DNA from: Vandiemenella viatica
Lineage: Eukaryota > Arthropoda > Insecta > Orthoptera > Morabidae
NCBI GenBank assembly: GCA_031002005.1
Contig: CM061919.1
Location: 35,925,088-35,989,087 of the forward strand
Direction: 5' to 3'
DNA: 64,000 nt
The position numbers and the translations under genes are program-made. The stretch's first letter is position 1. Every line of letters begins with the position of its first letter. Shown here piece after piece: positions 19,758 through 30,894 of the stretch. The notes beneath the pieces are model-generated. The model saw nothing but the letters and a program-made list of their open reading frames with translations, was not told the DNA's origin and made no database searches.

Positions 19758-22432
19758 CTATGCTAACCTCTTCATTTCTACATACCCCTTACAGCCCATG
19801 TCCTCAATTATCTGCTTTATATATTCTAATCTCTGTCTACCCCTACAGTTCTTACCTTCGACTGTTCCCTCCACTAACAAATTAACCAATCCAGCATGTC
19901 TCAAAATATGACCTACCAGCCTGTCTCTTCTTTCTGTAAGCTTATTCCACAAACTTCTTTTCTCACCTATCATTTCCAAAATTCGTTCATTTCTTACTTT
20001 GTCTGTCCACTTAATTTGTAGCGTTCTTCTGTAGCACCACATTTCAAATGCTTCAATTTTCTTTATTTCCGGTATTCCTAAAGTCCATGTTTCGCTACCA
20101 TAAAGTGCTGTGCTCCATACAAAAAGTTTTAAAAAGTTGTTTCTAATTCCTAGATCAATATTTGAAACTAAAAGGTTCCTCTTTTTCATGAAGGCTCTTT
20201 TTGCTAGTGCTATTCTACTTTTAACATCATTCCTGCTTTGGCCATCGGTTGTAATTTTACTTCCCAAGTAACAGAATTCTCTTACTTCACCTATTGCATC
20301 TGATCCTATTTTTTATATTTAATCCACTAATATTGGTATCATTTCTGCTACATTTCATCACTTTTGTCTTGTATTGATTTATATTCAGTCCAAAATCTTC
20401 CTTCAGTATTTTGTTCATGCCATTCAGTAACTTCTCAATATCTTCAGCCCTCCCTGCTAACAAGACGATGTCATCAGCAAATCGTAGGATACTGATTTTT
20501 TCTCCCTGATAACTTATGCCACATGGAAATTTTTCTTTGACTTTCTTCATTGCTTCTTCTACATACAGGTTGAATATTAAGGGGGATAGACTACAACCTT
20601 GTCTCACACCCTTTTTAACTGATGCATGTCTCTTGTTATTCTCTACTTTTATTATAGCCACTTGTTTCTTATACAGTTTATAGTGTATTCTTCTATCTCG
20701 ATACTTTAGACCTGAGTCCTTTAAAATTTTGAACATCTTGTCCCACCTAACATTATCAAAAGCTTTTTCTAAATCAACAAATGCCATAAAAGTATCTTTA
20801 TTTTTCTTGATCCTCCCTTTGAGTATTAATCTTAAAGACAGAATTTCTTCCCTTGTACCGTGATTTTTCCTAAACCCAAACTGAACTTCACCTACTATCT
20901 CTTCTACTACCCTTTCCATCCTTCTGTATATAATTCTGGTCAGTATTTTTGAAGCATGTGTTGTTAGACTAATAGTGCGATAATCTCACATTTATCGGCT
21001 TATGCTTTCTTTGGAAGTGTGAAGACGAAATTTATTTTAAAATTAGTTGGAATTTCTCCAGTTTCATAACTTTTTGATATCAGCTTGAATAGTCTTTTGA
21101 TTGCTTCCTCTCCTAGGGATTTAAGAAGTTCTGCAGGGATCTCATCAATTCCAACTGCCTTATTTGCTTTCAAGTCATTCAGAGCTCTATTAAATTCTGT
21201 CCTCCAAACAGGATCTCCTAAGTCATCAATGTCGACATCGCCTTCCTTTTCCATATTGTTCAAGTCGTCCCCAACATACAGTTTCTCAATGTATTCTTTC
21301 CATCGGTTAGCTCTATCTTCTGAGCTTAAAAGAGGCTTCCCACCGGCAGCTTTAATGTTTATACCTCTTTTCTTCATTTCTCCAAAATTCTGTTTGATCT
21401 TTCTATAGGCAACATCTACTTTACCTACGACCATTTCCTTTTCTACTTCTTCACACTTTTCTTGTAGCCATTTTTCTTTTGCTATTTTGCATTTCCTATT
21501 TATTTGATTTATAAATTGCCTGTACTGCTCCCTTCCGGCTTCATCCTGAGCATTTTTGTACCCTCTCCTCTGATCCATCAGCACCAAAATTTCTTCTGTG
21601 ATCCATGGTTTTCAGGCAGCTTGTTCCCTAAAGCCTAATGTTTCTTTACAATCTTTCATTATTTTGGTCTTAAATGCATTCCATTCATCCTTGGTTGAGC
21701 TCCCTTCAGAGTTACGTCTTAGACCTAAGTCTACCATTTCTGCAAATTTTTCTCTTGTGATAGATTGTTTCAGTTTATTCACTTCCAGTCTGTTCTGCTT
21801 ATACTTCTTCTTTATTTGCTTAAATTTCAATCTGCACTTCATTATTATCAAATTATGGTCAGAGTCTATTTATGCTCCTGGGTACGCTTTACAGTCTAGA
21901 ACTTGATTCCTGAATCTCTGTTTGATCATGATATAATCTAGCTGATGTCTGCCTGTATCCCCAGGACGTTTCCACAGGTATAATCTTCTTGCATGGTTCT
22001 TAAACAGTGTGTTTGCCAGTACTAGCTTATATCTTTCACAAAATTCTAGCAACCTGCTACAGTATTCCCCTCTTTTTCCTTCTCCCACTATTGCATTCCA
22101 ATCACCCATGATTATTAGATTTTCCTCCCCCTTCACATATTGCATTAATTCTTTAATTTCAGCGTATATTTTTTCTATTTCTTCATCATCTTCCTGTGAC
22201 GTTGGCATATACACTTGTACTAATATGGTTGGGATGGGCTAGTTTCTAACCTCATCAAAATAATCCTGTCACTAAACTGTTCATAATAACTCACCCGTTT
22301 CCCTACTTTCTTGTTCATTACAAATCCTACACCAGTGACTCCATTGACAGCTTGTGTGCTAATTATCCTGTGTTCCCCATGACCCACATAAACACACATA
22401 ATATGAAGCATCTGGTCCATGTGACTTAACAT
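19758..22432 (-). pseudogene. RTE element D ORF2, endonuclease and reverse transcriptase, broken
   Basis: Encodes an RTE-type polyprotein lacking the first part of the endonuclease. Endonuclease remnants are HRIISTQAVNGVTGVGFVMN, VYMPTSQ, MGDWNAIVGEGKRG and QLDYIMI. A long linker follows (LKANKAVGIDEIPAELLKSL). The reverse transcriptase has QFGFRKNHGTREEI, motif A FVDLEKAFDNVRW, GVRQGCSLSP and catalytic RFADDIVLL near 20480. The C-terminal domain has WCYRRTLQIKWTDKVRN. Breaks lie near 22215, 21860-21590, 20990 and 20280. The stop at 19758 was created at the junction with element B. Confidence 0.88.
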
Positions 22433-22440
22433 GACCAGGG

Positions 22441-22826
22441 CACATTAAAAATGTATGGAATATATTCTCCTATACAATTTGTTGATAAACATTTATTATT
22501 TAAACCTTAGTTGTCAATTATGTTATCTGAATTTCAGAGTTGAAAATGAGTGAACATCAATTAGAATATTTTTTATTCCAGCCCCTCACTGTGCAATTTG
22601 ATATTGTCTTACTGATTTTAGAGACTCTGGAAGGAAATCCCACAGCTCTCAGTTTAATTGAACTAGTTATTCCTTTACAATTACTTTTAACATCTCACAG
22701 CATTGGTAGCATAGATTGACAAGTATGATAAAATTAATTGAAACTAAGAAAGTAAAGAAATGCAAAGTATGTTTGCTGTGCTTTTTTTTTTATTCCACGA
22801 GTTGTTTATAACCTGTTATCTTACAG
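22441..22826. other. Probable host intron sequence upstream of exon 22827
   Basis: AT-rich, no open frames of note. A pyrimidine-rich tract (about 22782-22793) and TTACAG at 22821-22826 close it as a 3' splice site. Confidence 0.4.
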
Positions 22827-22968
22827 TCTGACTTAGGTTCTGAAGATTGGAATGATATACAACAAATACACAATGAACTAATGGAAGAATGGGAAACAAT
22901 ACGAAATTTTGCTGAAGCCAAACAACTGCTGAAGGAAGCGATGGAATATACTCAACATCCAAATTATG
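22827..22968 (+). CDS. Host gene internal exon, unknown protein
   Basis: A 142-bp open segment between a good acceptor (pyrimidine tract, TTACAG) and a donor (ATG then GTAATG). It begins in phase 0 with SDLGSEDWNDIQQIHNELME and continues WETIRNFAEAKQLLKEAMEY to PNY, leaving one base (G) for the next exon. The composition is ordinary for a cytoplasmic helical protein: acidic and Gln/Glu-rich, with no transposon motif. The next exon at 27331 begins with two bases that complete the codon. I do not recognise the protein. The rest of the gene must lie outside or be hidden in this window. Confidence 0.6.
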
Positions 22969-23837
22969 GTAATGTGGACTCTTCACCCCAAAAATATTTT
23001 ATATACATCTATTCCTGGTTATTTTTTCAACCTTGGTATCACACTTGTAAAGCATCAGGTCAACAGGCTCACAGTACTCGGAGCTGATACTAAAAACAAA
23101 AATATAAACTCAAAATGAATTTAGGAAAGAAATAATAAATAATTTAAAATGATTTTCAACTAGGTGACAAGAAGTTAGAAAAGTATGGTAATACCTGCTA
23201 CATGCAAATGGTAAAACTACATATGAAAATGGAACATAGCCATTAAGAGACTATTTCAACATTTCTTCCAACAATTTTTGGAATTAATGATAGCAAAAGA
23301 CAAAATATAAAGATAATATTCTATTATGACAAAATCCATCTATTAGAAAATATTAGAATGGTATCGAATTGAAATAAAAATGATAAGGAAAATTTTATAA
23401 TGCCATGAAAACAAAAGAGGATAAACCCATAACTTGTATCATCTTGGTTCTCCCGGCGGAGCCGCGTCGATATATTTAAACCTAACCTTTCTGCCATCTT
23501 ACTGTGGCTTTCATCAGAGGACTGCTTGTGAGTTGCCGCTATCGCCTTATATAGTAGCAGGAAGCTAGTGCGGGCAGGCGCTACTCGTCCACGGTGATGT
23601 CACCATGCCCAGTGTAGGCGGTAGGATGGGGCCGTTCGTCATGGGTTTTCTTGAGTAGGTATGACCAAATATGGTCAAGTTGCAAACCATTGTCGGCATT
23701 AATGGTGTTACTTGCCAGATATGACCAAAGAAAAGCAGTAACAAACACAAAAAAAGACTGATATTTTGTAAAATTTTGGTATGTACCCTTATTGATGAAA
23801 TCTTATATATATATAAAAATAGACGTGTGTTTTCCTA
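22969..23837 (+). other. Host intron, first part
   Basis: AT-rich intron DNA. A GC-richer block at about 23450-23700 (with CGGCGGAGCCGCGTCGATAT) looks like a foreign repeat but matches no family I can name. Confidence 0.35.
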
Positions 23838-26632
23838 TATTTCACTTTTCAGCCACCACTACCTAGCACAGATCACTGGTGATTGTGTGTGGAAGTAGCA
23901 TGGAGTTTCCTGTCGTGCACAACGTTGGCCGAATGCCGATAGCTGTAAGGATGTGGGACATATGATAGTTAAAAGTGGTCGATGCAGGGTATTTTCGTAT
24001 TTCGACCAAAGACATGTGTCTCTGTATATGTCACTCTGCTGCCACAACTACATAGCATAGACTATTGGTGTTAGTGTGTGGTAATGTTCGATTCTCCTTC
24101 TGATCATCCGTCAATAATTTTTGCACTGACACGATGCATTTCAAGTTTTTCTGTCAGGATTTGAGTGCAAGATCCTATGCCTATGCCAACTTCTTCAGCA
24201 ACCTCATGGACAATCAAACAGCGATTTTCACAAATCACAGTGCGAACCCTCTCAACATGGTGGTCGTCTATTGATGTGAAAGTTCGACCAGATCTTCGGT
24301 AACCGAACTCCTGCCCTCCTTAAAGTGCTTAAACCATTCATAGCACTGCATTCGAGTCATACAGTCATCCATATATGCTTGTTTAAGCATTTGAAGTGTT
24401 TCAGTAAAAGTTTACCCAAGTTTAACACAAAATTTCACACAGACGCGTTGCTCCTCGAATTACTTCATTGTCGCTTTCTCAGCAATCCGACGAGCACTCT
24501 GCATACGACCTCACTCAACTGGCTGTCACTTGTAAACTAATGCAGCGACCGGAGTGCAACAAGCGACAATCTCTTGCCGAGAGATGCCGCTAGTGTGTAC
24601 AGTAGTCAGAGAATTTTGTCTTCAGCCGTTGCCACGGTTTTTAATTAGTTTGGTCTTTTTTTTGAACACACCTCGTATCTGCCAAAAACGTATGTGTCAT
24701 GGTGTATCACTTTTCAGCCAAAAATATCTAGCACAGATCACTGGTGTTTGTGTGTGGTAGTAGCACACAGTCACCCGTCGATCACAACGTTGGCCAAATT
24801 TGGGTAACTGTGGTAGTGTGGGAGATATGGTAGTTGAAAGTGGCCGATCGTATTTTGACCTAAGACATGTGTCTCCGTATATTTTACTTTGCTGCCTGAA
24901 CTACATAGCACAGATGACTGGCGTTTGTGTGTTGTAATAGCATCGAGTCTCTCATCATCTACTGTGGTGGTTAGATGTCGGTAGCTGTCAATCCAATTTC
25001 ATTATAAACACCAATGATGTCGTGGGCACCTGCTAGTATATATATATAAGTGTTTTTCCCTATATTTCACTTTTCAGCCACCACTACATAGTACAGATCA
25101 CTGGTATTTGTGTGTGGTAGTAGCATAGAGTTTCCTATCATCCACAATGTTGGCCCAATTCCGCGAATGTGGGAGATATGGTGATTAAAATTGGTCGATG
25201 CATGGCATTTTAATATATCGACCCATATACTTCTCTTTCCTGCCTCAACTATGTAGCACAGACCATTGGTTTTTGTGTGTGGTAGTAGCATTGAGTCTCC
25301 CATCGTGTAGTATGGTGGTTAAATGTCGGTAGCTATGGGGGTGTGGGGGTTGAAAGTGGTCAGCCTGGTGCGCTTTCATGTTTCGACCAAAGACGTATGT
25401 GTCCTTATGTATCACTTTTCAGCCAAAACTATCTAGTGCAGGTCACTGGTGTTTATATGTGGCAGTAGCATAGAGTCACCAATCATGCACAATGTTGGCC
25501 AAATGTCGATAGCTGTGAGAGTGTAGGAGAAAAGGTGGTTGAAAGTGGTTGATCAAGGATATTTTCACATTTTGAGCAAAGACATTTGTGTCTGTATATT
25601 TCAGTTTGTTGCCACAACTATATAGTGTAGACTACTGGTCTTTATGTGTAGTAGTAGCATCGAGTCTCCTATCTTGCACTATGGTGGTTAGATGTCGGTA
25701 GCTATGGAGTGTGGGAGATATAGTGGTTAAAAGTGGTCGATCTAAGCATTTTCATATTTCCACCAAAGACGTACATTTCCCTATGTGTCACTTTTCAACC
25801 AAAACTATCTGGCGCAGATCACTGGTGTTTGTGTGTAGTAGCATAGGGTCACCGATCATGCACAAAGTTGGCCGAATGTCGATAGCTGTAGCAGTGTGGG
25901 AAATATGGTGATTGAAATTAGACGATCAAGGATATTTTTGTATTTCAACCAAAAACATGTGTGACCGTACATGTCACTTTGCTGCCTCAACTACATAGCC
26001 CAGACCACTGGCGATTGTTAACGGTAGTGGCCTCAAGTCTCCCGTCATGAACTGTAGTGGTTACATGTCAGTAGCTTTGGGGGTGTGTGAGATTGAAAGT
26101 GGTCAAAGTAGGGCATTTTCCTATTTCTACCAAAGATGCGTGTGTCCCAGTATTTCACATTGCAGCCAGAACTACCAAGTACAGGACACAGGCATTTGTG
26201 TGTGGTAGTAGCCTGGAGTCTTCCATGGTGCAATATGGTGATTGAATTTCGGTAGTTGTAGGGGTGTGGTAGATATGGTGGTTGAAACTAGTGGACCTGA
26301 TAAAAAATAGACGTGTCCTTATATTTCACTTCACAGCCAAAACTGCCCAGTGCAGTCCACTGATGATTGTGTGTGGTTTTAATATCAAGTCTCCCATCAA
26401 TCATGTCGGTAGCTATGAGGATGTGGGAGATATGGTGGTTGAAATTGGTCGACGGAGGGCAATTTCATATTTCGATGAAAGACATATGTTTCTCTATATT
26501 TCACTTTTCAGCCATAAACACCCTGTGCAGATCAGTGATGTTTGTGTGTGGTATTAGCCTCAAGTATCCCATTGTGCACTATGTTCGTTACATGTCAGTA
26601 ACTGTCAATCACAATTTGTGAGCATAAGTTAG
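23838..26632. repeat. Intronic tandem array, ~180-bp monomers in alternating A/B order
   Basis: About thirteen diverged monomers, starting near 23848, 24028, 24710, 24887, 25066, 25222, 25406, 25600, 25786, 25977, 26157, 26328 and 26507. Shared core: CAGATCACTGGTGTTTGTGT, then GTGGTAGTAGCAT, then GTAGCTGT and GTGGGAGATATGGTGGTTGA. Two monomer types alternate for most of the array. One has TCACTTTTCAGCCA with TTGGCCGAATGTCG, the other CACTTTGCTGCCTCAACTAC with GTGGTTAGATGTCGG, giving a higher-order period of about 360 bp. Two AT-rich breaks (24990-25050 and the right end) share TAGTATATATA. A mariner fragment interrupts it at 24099-24675. Confidence 0.85.
24099..24675 (-). mobile_element. mariner 5' fragment with transposase N-terminus
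   Basis: Reads leftward from a terminal repeat ACGAGGTGTGTTCAAAAAAA next to TA (24676-24677). It contains the N-terminal transposase region: MTRMQCYEWFKHFKEGRSSV and VHEVAEEVGIGIGSCTQIL, the paired helix-turn-helix part. The catalytic domain and right end are missing, because sequence returns to the satellite at about 24098. It is a different mariner lineage from 8955-10242. Confidence 0.8.
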
Positions 26633-27330
26633 TATGTATATATAACAATGAAATAATAGGTGTTAAGTAGTAAAAGGAATTACAAATTAGGATAGGGAAA
26701 TAAATTCCACTAACTGTCACAATCTAGCTGAATACTCGGGGTTAGTAGATACAGCTTTGTCTGAGCTATGACCGTAAATTTTGCCTTTGGAGTAGATTGT
26801 TACTGCTGTCTATCAGTCGCCAGCTAGCTATTAACCTGAACTAGCAAAGGTAGGTGATGTAAAATAAAAGTTCACTATAGCCTCAGAATAAATTTAAAGT
26901 TTATTCTATTCTTCTTGAACAACCTACTGGAATCAGAACTCTTTTTTGAAAATAATGATTGCAAGTTCAGACAAGTAAAATCAGGCACGGTCAATTCCTA
27001 TGAACCCCTAACTCAGAACAGCTACACAGGAATAGAGTGAAGATAGCACACACTTTCAAAATTTCAAAGATGTCTGCCAAAACATGATGGCTTCTGGTAT
27101 TTCCTTGTAGTCTACCTCTACATATTGCGCCAAAGTACTGAGTATCCCCAGTCAATACTGTCCTATCAAAAATAATGTGCTGTTCACTGGTAACTAACTG
27201 ATTGTCCTCTTGATTTGATATGGTTTACCAGTTCCTCTGTTCCCAATTTTAGTGCTTATTACACATTTTATATGGGAAAAACTGTTTCTGAAATACAAAA
27301 ATAATGCTGTATGTTGATGTTATGTTTCAG
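26633..27330 (+). other. Host intron, last part
   Basis: No gene. The stretch 26840-26940 (AAATAAAAGTTCACT and TTTATTCTATTCTTC motifs) weakly resembles 52110-52190 and might be a decayed LTR. It ends in TATGTTTCAG, the acceptor of the next exon. Confidence 0.35.
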
Positions 27331-27461
27331 AATGCTGCTGTAACACATCTGCTCCTATAACATTACAGCTACCACAAAAATGTGGGAGACATTTTGACCT
27401 CAAAGAACGAATGAATCAAGTACATGAACAGAAGGTTCCAAGTCCTATTCAAGAATATGAG
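27331..27461 (+). CDS. Host gene internal exon, unknown protein (continuation)
   Basis: A 131-bp open segment after TATGTTTCAG and before GTACAG. It starts with two bases that complete the Glu codon begun at 22968, then reads CCCNTSAPITLQLPQKCGRH and FDLKERMNQVHEQKVPSPIQ, ending EYE in phase 0. The phase match across 4.36 kb is the main support. Three adjacent cysteines and another Cys-x2-His pair are present, but no domain is recognised. The donor is not ideal, so the exon might run a little further. Confidence 0.6.
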
Positions 27462-27983
27462 GTACAGAATCCTGAACTAAAATTAAAAACAAATCTGTAT
27501 AAACTGTGTATATGCTAAAATAATTAACAATAGGTAAGAATAAAAACAAATAGAAAAGAAAATATCATACAGCAATATACATGGTGACACTAAGAATGAG
27601 AATTTTTGAAAAACACAGGAAAAATAGAATAACCCAACAATTAATTTTATTGACAGAAAATGAGATCATCTTTCTTTTTCGGAGTCAGTATTTCAAAAGT
27701 CTGCAAACTACACCCTGTTTATGGACTCCAGCTCTCTATATACATTCTGCCTCTCTATTCTTGAAGATACATTTCAGCTCGGATGAAGCAATTTTGTCTG
27801 TAATTATTTGTTTCAATTCATCCAGTAACCTTGACTGATGTGTACACACCACACTTTTAAGGCAGAAAAAACAGAATAATTTGATGATCTTGGGGGTCAA
27901 GAAATGTCACCCTTTCTTTAAGGCATTTGGTTTGTAAACATTTCTTGCACAGCTGCCTTTGATTGTCTTGCACTGTGCAGTGT
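27462..27983. other. Probable host intron between exon 27331 and the hAT element
   Basis: AT-rich; the 85-codon frame at 27581 shows no family resemblance. Confidence 0.3.
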
Positions 27984-29823
27984 TAGAGGTGGATACCGGG
28001 CCGGTGTGATGCTGCCGTGTCTCAGTGGAGCGCTGACGCCCTTTGCTTCGCGGCGTGTCCTTGAGCAACATTTCCTAACAAGACAACACGTTCTTTTTTT
28101 TTAATTTTCGTTAAACTGAGTGAATAAGTAAGCACTAAAATGACTGAATTAGATAAAACTAATGTGACAAAACTCTCTGTAACAGTGTTATATCACTCTC
28201 TAACCCAAACTACTGTTTGTTGGAAATATTTCGGAAGTTTTGTGATAGAAGGAGCCAAGAAGAAGAAAATCGTGAATTTGGATGAAGTCTTTTGCTTAGC
28301 TAGCCTAAATGCGGTAAAAACAGTGAAGTATTTACTCTGAGTACACAATATATGGAGGAAACAGAGACAGGAGACAAAATAGAAGGTATGATAAGGGATA
28401 TAAAGAAACAATTCGGACTGAATGAAAAGAGGCTGTCACTGATGCTGAAGTAAACGTGTGAAGAGCAGTTTTGTTAGCTATTATAGAGTGTAATCTGTGA
28501 CTTGATCATGTACTCCATAATCTCGTGACAGTGGAGGCGTAAACAAAGTTCCAGAAATTGAAACGTTCATAAAAAGAATGCAAAAAAAGTGTCAAGAGAG
28601 AGAGATATCACTTGCCAAAGCTAGAAGTAGAGGCCAAAAATATAGGAAAAGAGTTTATGGATTCACTTGATAATGTCGTTCAATACCTAGTAATTATGAG
28701 ATCATATTTTAGAAAATGATTAGATGGAACCAGTGCACATAAAAAGTTTGGATGAAGTAGTGAAGAGAACTCGCTATTCGTATCAGGAAATATTATATAC
28801 ACTCCTCCTTCTATCAAAACTGCAAGTCAAACTCGTTGGACACCAACTTGTTGCTCGTTGGCACAAATTACCAGAGATGATGCTGGAAAATTTAATCCAC
28901 ATATGCAACTGTGACCTAATAAACATGATGTTTAGAAAGATGAGATAAAGATTAATCAAAGTGAGTCGAATCTTTTAGACATAAAGGATATAGTAAAATG
29001 TTTGAAAAGATTTCACGAAGCAGTTGAGGTCACGTCATCTCAAAGATATGTACAATGTCTGTGACTCTTCTGTTCTGTTCCGAAATAATTGACATCCTTA
29101 ATTCTGTCTTAGTCGATGAATTATTGATTATGTTTCGGCGTCATCACAACACGGTGGCAGAAATTAATAACGATTTGCTGCCATAAGAATAGTCGTAGCA
29201 GAATCACTTTTGGATTATCATGGGTCTCAAATAAGTAGATACATATTTGAAGTCAATAGAAAAATCCAGTACTTCCTTTCTTGCCTCATTTATCAAGGAA
29301 GTAATCACTGACCATAATGTAAGAAACAAATGAAGGTAGGGGTACTATTGCTTCTACAAACTCCATCGTTGCTGCAAAAATTATAGATGAAACATAGTGT
29401 ATATGTTGATAATGATTATACAATCGATTAAGAATGTTGGAGATATTTAATTTCATCCGATCCTAAAGATGGAAATGTTTTAAGTTACTTGAACACCTTA
29501 AAAAAGGCTTTTCTTTGTGTGCCTGCACAAACACACTGAGCAAAAGAGTATTTCCTGTGATTAGGTTTGTCATTTCTGGAAAAGATCTAGGCTCAGTTCA
29601 CCTAAATAAAATTATCTTTATACATGATAACTGCGAAGAGTGCAAAATTTTGAATATATAAGTGAAACATTACTTATCTTTACTTTTTGATACTAAGTAA
29701 TGTTATATACATATATTATAAACCCTATATATAAAGTAGTCATGCCACTGGCGTTACGCTGCCACCGGCTGAAAACGTTCGGTGCGCCCCCGCCGAGATT
29801 TCGGCAAGAAGTGCTCACCTCTA
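27984..29823 (+). mobile_element. hAT transposon, 1840 bp, 8-bp target duplication
   Basis: The ends TAGAGGTGGATAC and, read inward from the right, TAGAGGTGAGCAC form short inverted repeats of hAT type. They are flanked by TGCAGTGT (27976-27983) and TGCAGCGT (29824-29831), an 8-bp duplication with one change. Inside are remnants of a hAT transposase on the + strand. GC-rich subterminal stretches differ from the AT-rich interior. Confidence 0.88.
28140..29640 (+). pseudogene. hAT transposase, heavily decayed
   Basis: ATG 28140 begins MTELDKTNVTK. A BED-finger-like stretch follows (VCWKYFGSFVIEGAKKKK, then FCLASL), in which the expected second Cys is lost. The middle region is broken by many stops. 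Near 29515-29640 a shifted frame gives FLCVPAQTH and KRVFPVIRFVISGKDLGS, ending LNKIIFIHDN, which follows the hAT C-terminal dimerisation pattern. The protein would bind the ends and excise the element; this copy cannot be translated. Confidence 0.7.
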
Positions 29824-29865
29824 TGCAGCGTCATACCACCCTACTGAAACAAGGCCTTATTATTG

Positions 29866-30862
29866 TATTTTTAATTTAATTGTTATGGAGCACATGCTCT
29901 GGTAGCAATTCACCTGTTTATCTAATTACACCCCTTTTTTAAATTATTTCTTTAAAATTATTTATTTTATGTGTTAAACTTCAATCCCTCATCTACATAT
30001 GTGATTTACGAATTTTATTTTTAAAGTCCTTCAGCACTTTTTGGTAAATTATTCATCTCTTCATTTAAATACTGAAGTAAAGGGAAATTAACCCACCACA
30101 TACCAAATGTGATGGCAGCGATGAGCGAAAAAACTTAAAACACATAGGCGGACAAACAAATACATAATAATTTTCGGCAACTGCCTTCTTCAGTGGTAGA
30201 TAAATGGGCCATTAGGCTCCATACGTGTGCAGATACAGAATGTCACCCAATGACTAGGTAGGTAGTGGGGGGGGGAAGGGGGGGGGAATGGCTAAGGAGT
30301 AGACTATCGATATATCGGCAATGTCTGAGATAATATATTGCAGGCGATTGTAAAATAAAAATATGTAGTAAGGGTACCTAGTACTGACAGAAATCATAAA
30401 AATACCTTTAAAGACATTTTTTGAATTTTTTACATTAAAAATTTCTGACTTTATTAAAAAAAGTTTAAAGCAAAACATTTTATCAGGAAGGAAAGGGGGA
30501 AGCCTAAGAACACATACGCAGGGCCCCTGTCATCCAGCTCCTTTATCATATCTGTTATTGATTCTGTTCTGCTGTAATTTTCACAAACAAATCTAGTTAT
30601 GTTCCTTTGCTTCTCTTCCAGCTGCTGTATTTAAGCCCAAAACATGGGTCCTGAAACTATACCACTATATCTAAACAATGATCCGGCAAAACTTTAGTAA
30701 ACGAATTCACTCTCTTCTATAGCAGATCCCCCAACCACCCTCTCCATTAAATGAAGGCTTTTAAAACCTCCATTTGCCCAATATGTATTGCCCATTTGAG
30801 TTAATTAAAAAATATTATTTCTAGATATTTATATTTCCCCATCCTATAATCATAAAAACCTA
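29866..30862 (-). mobile_element. CR1-like family A copy A3, 3' part in inverted orientation
   Basis: On the - strand this matches the 3' end of family A, from about the thumb of the reverse transcriptase to the AAATT tail at 29866. The hairpin GGAGCACATGCTCT is present near 29887. The sequence is interrupted at about 30061-30525. At 30862 it meets the opposite-strand 5' part of the same family. Confidence 0.8.
30061..30525. other. Insertion of unknown origin inside A3
   Basis: About 465 bp absent from the other family A copies, including a G-rich run near 30267-30292. No ends or coding region recognised. Confidence 0.5.
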
Positions 30863-30894
30863 TAGATTTTGAATTTAATTTAATTGTGATTTCA

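Larger units (their letters stand above)
14932..22440 (-). mobile_element. RTE-type LINE D, 5'-truncated and split by element B
   Basis: Reads leftward. Truncated in the endonuclease near 22440; its 3' end, with a poly-A run (T run at 14933-14940), lies at 14932. Element B (14998-19757) sits inside the last codons of the ORF: MKRLA lies at 19761-19775 on one side and DRKGWRIASNQSKD plus stop at 14949-14993 on the other, and together they form the usual C-terminus of RTE proteins. The 3' end carries the common ACCAGTCGAAAGACTG signature. Confidence 0.9.

Noticed and set aside
23495..23530. Hammerhead-ribozyme-like core (CTGATGA ... GCC/GGC ... GAAA) on the - strand
   Set aside because: The two conserved boxes and a 3-bp stem II are present, but no convincing stem III or cleavage site could be paired, so chance is more likely.
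23838..26632. CRISPR-like or tRNA-cluster repeats
   Set aside because: Monomers are ~180 bp, diverged and directly adjacent, with no spacers and no cloverleaf; this is a eukaryotic tandem array.
28724..28948. A gag-like gene in 28724-28948
   Set aside because: It lies inside hAT ends with hAT domain traces on both sides, so it is better seen as the decayed middle of the hAT transposase.
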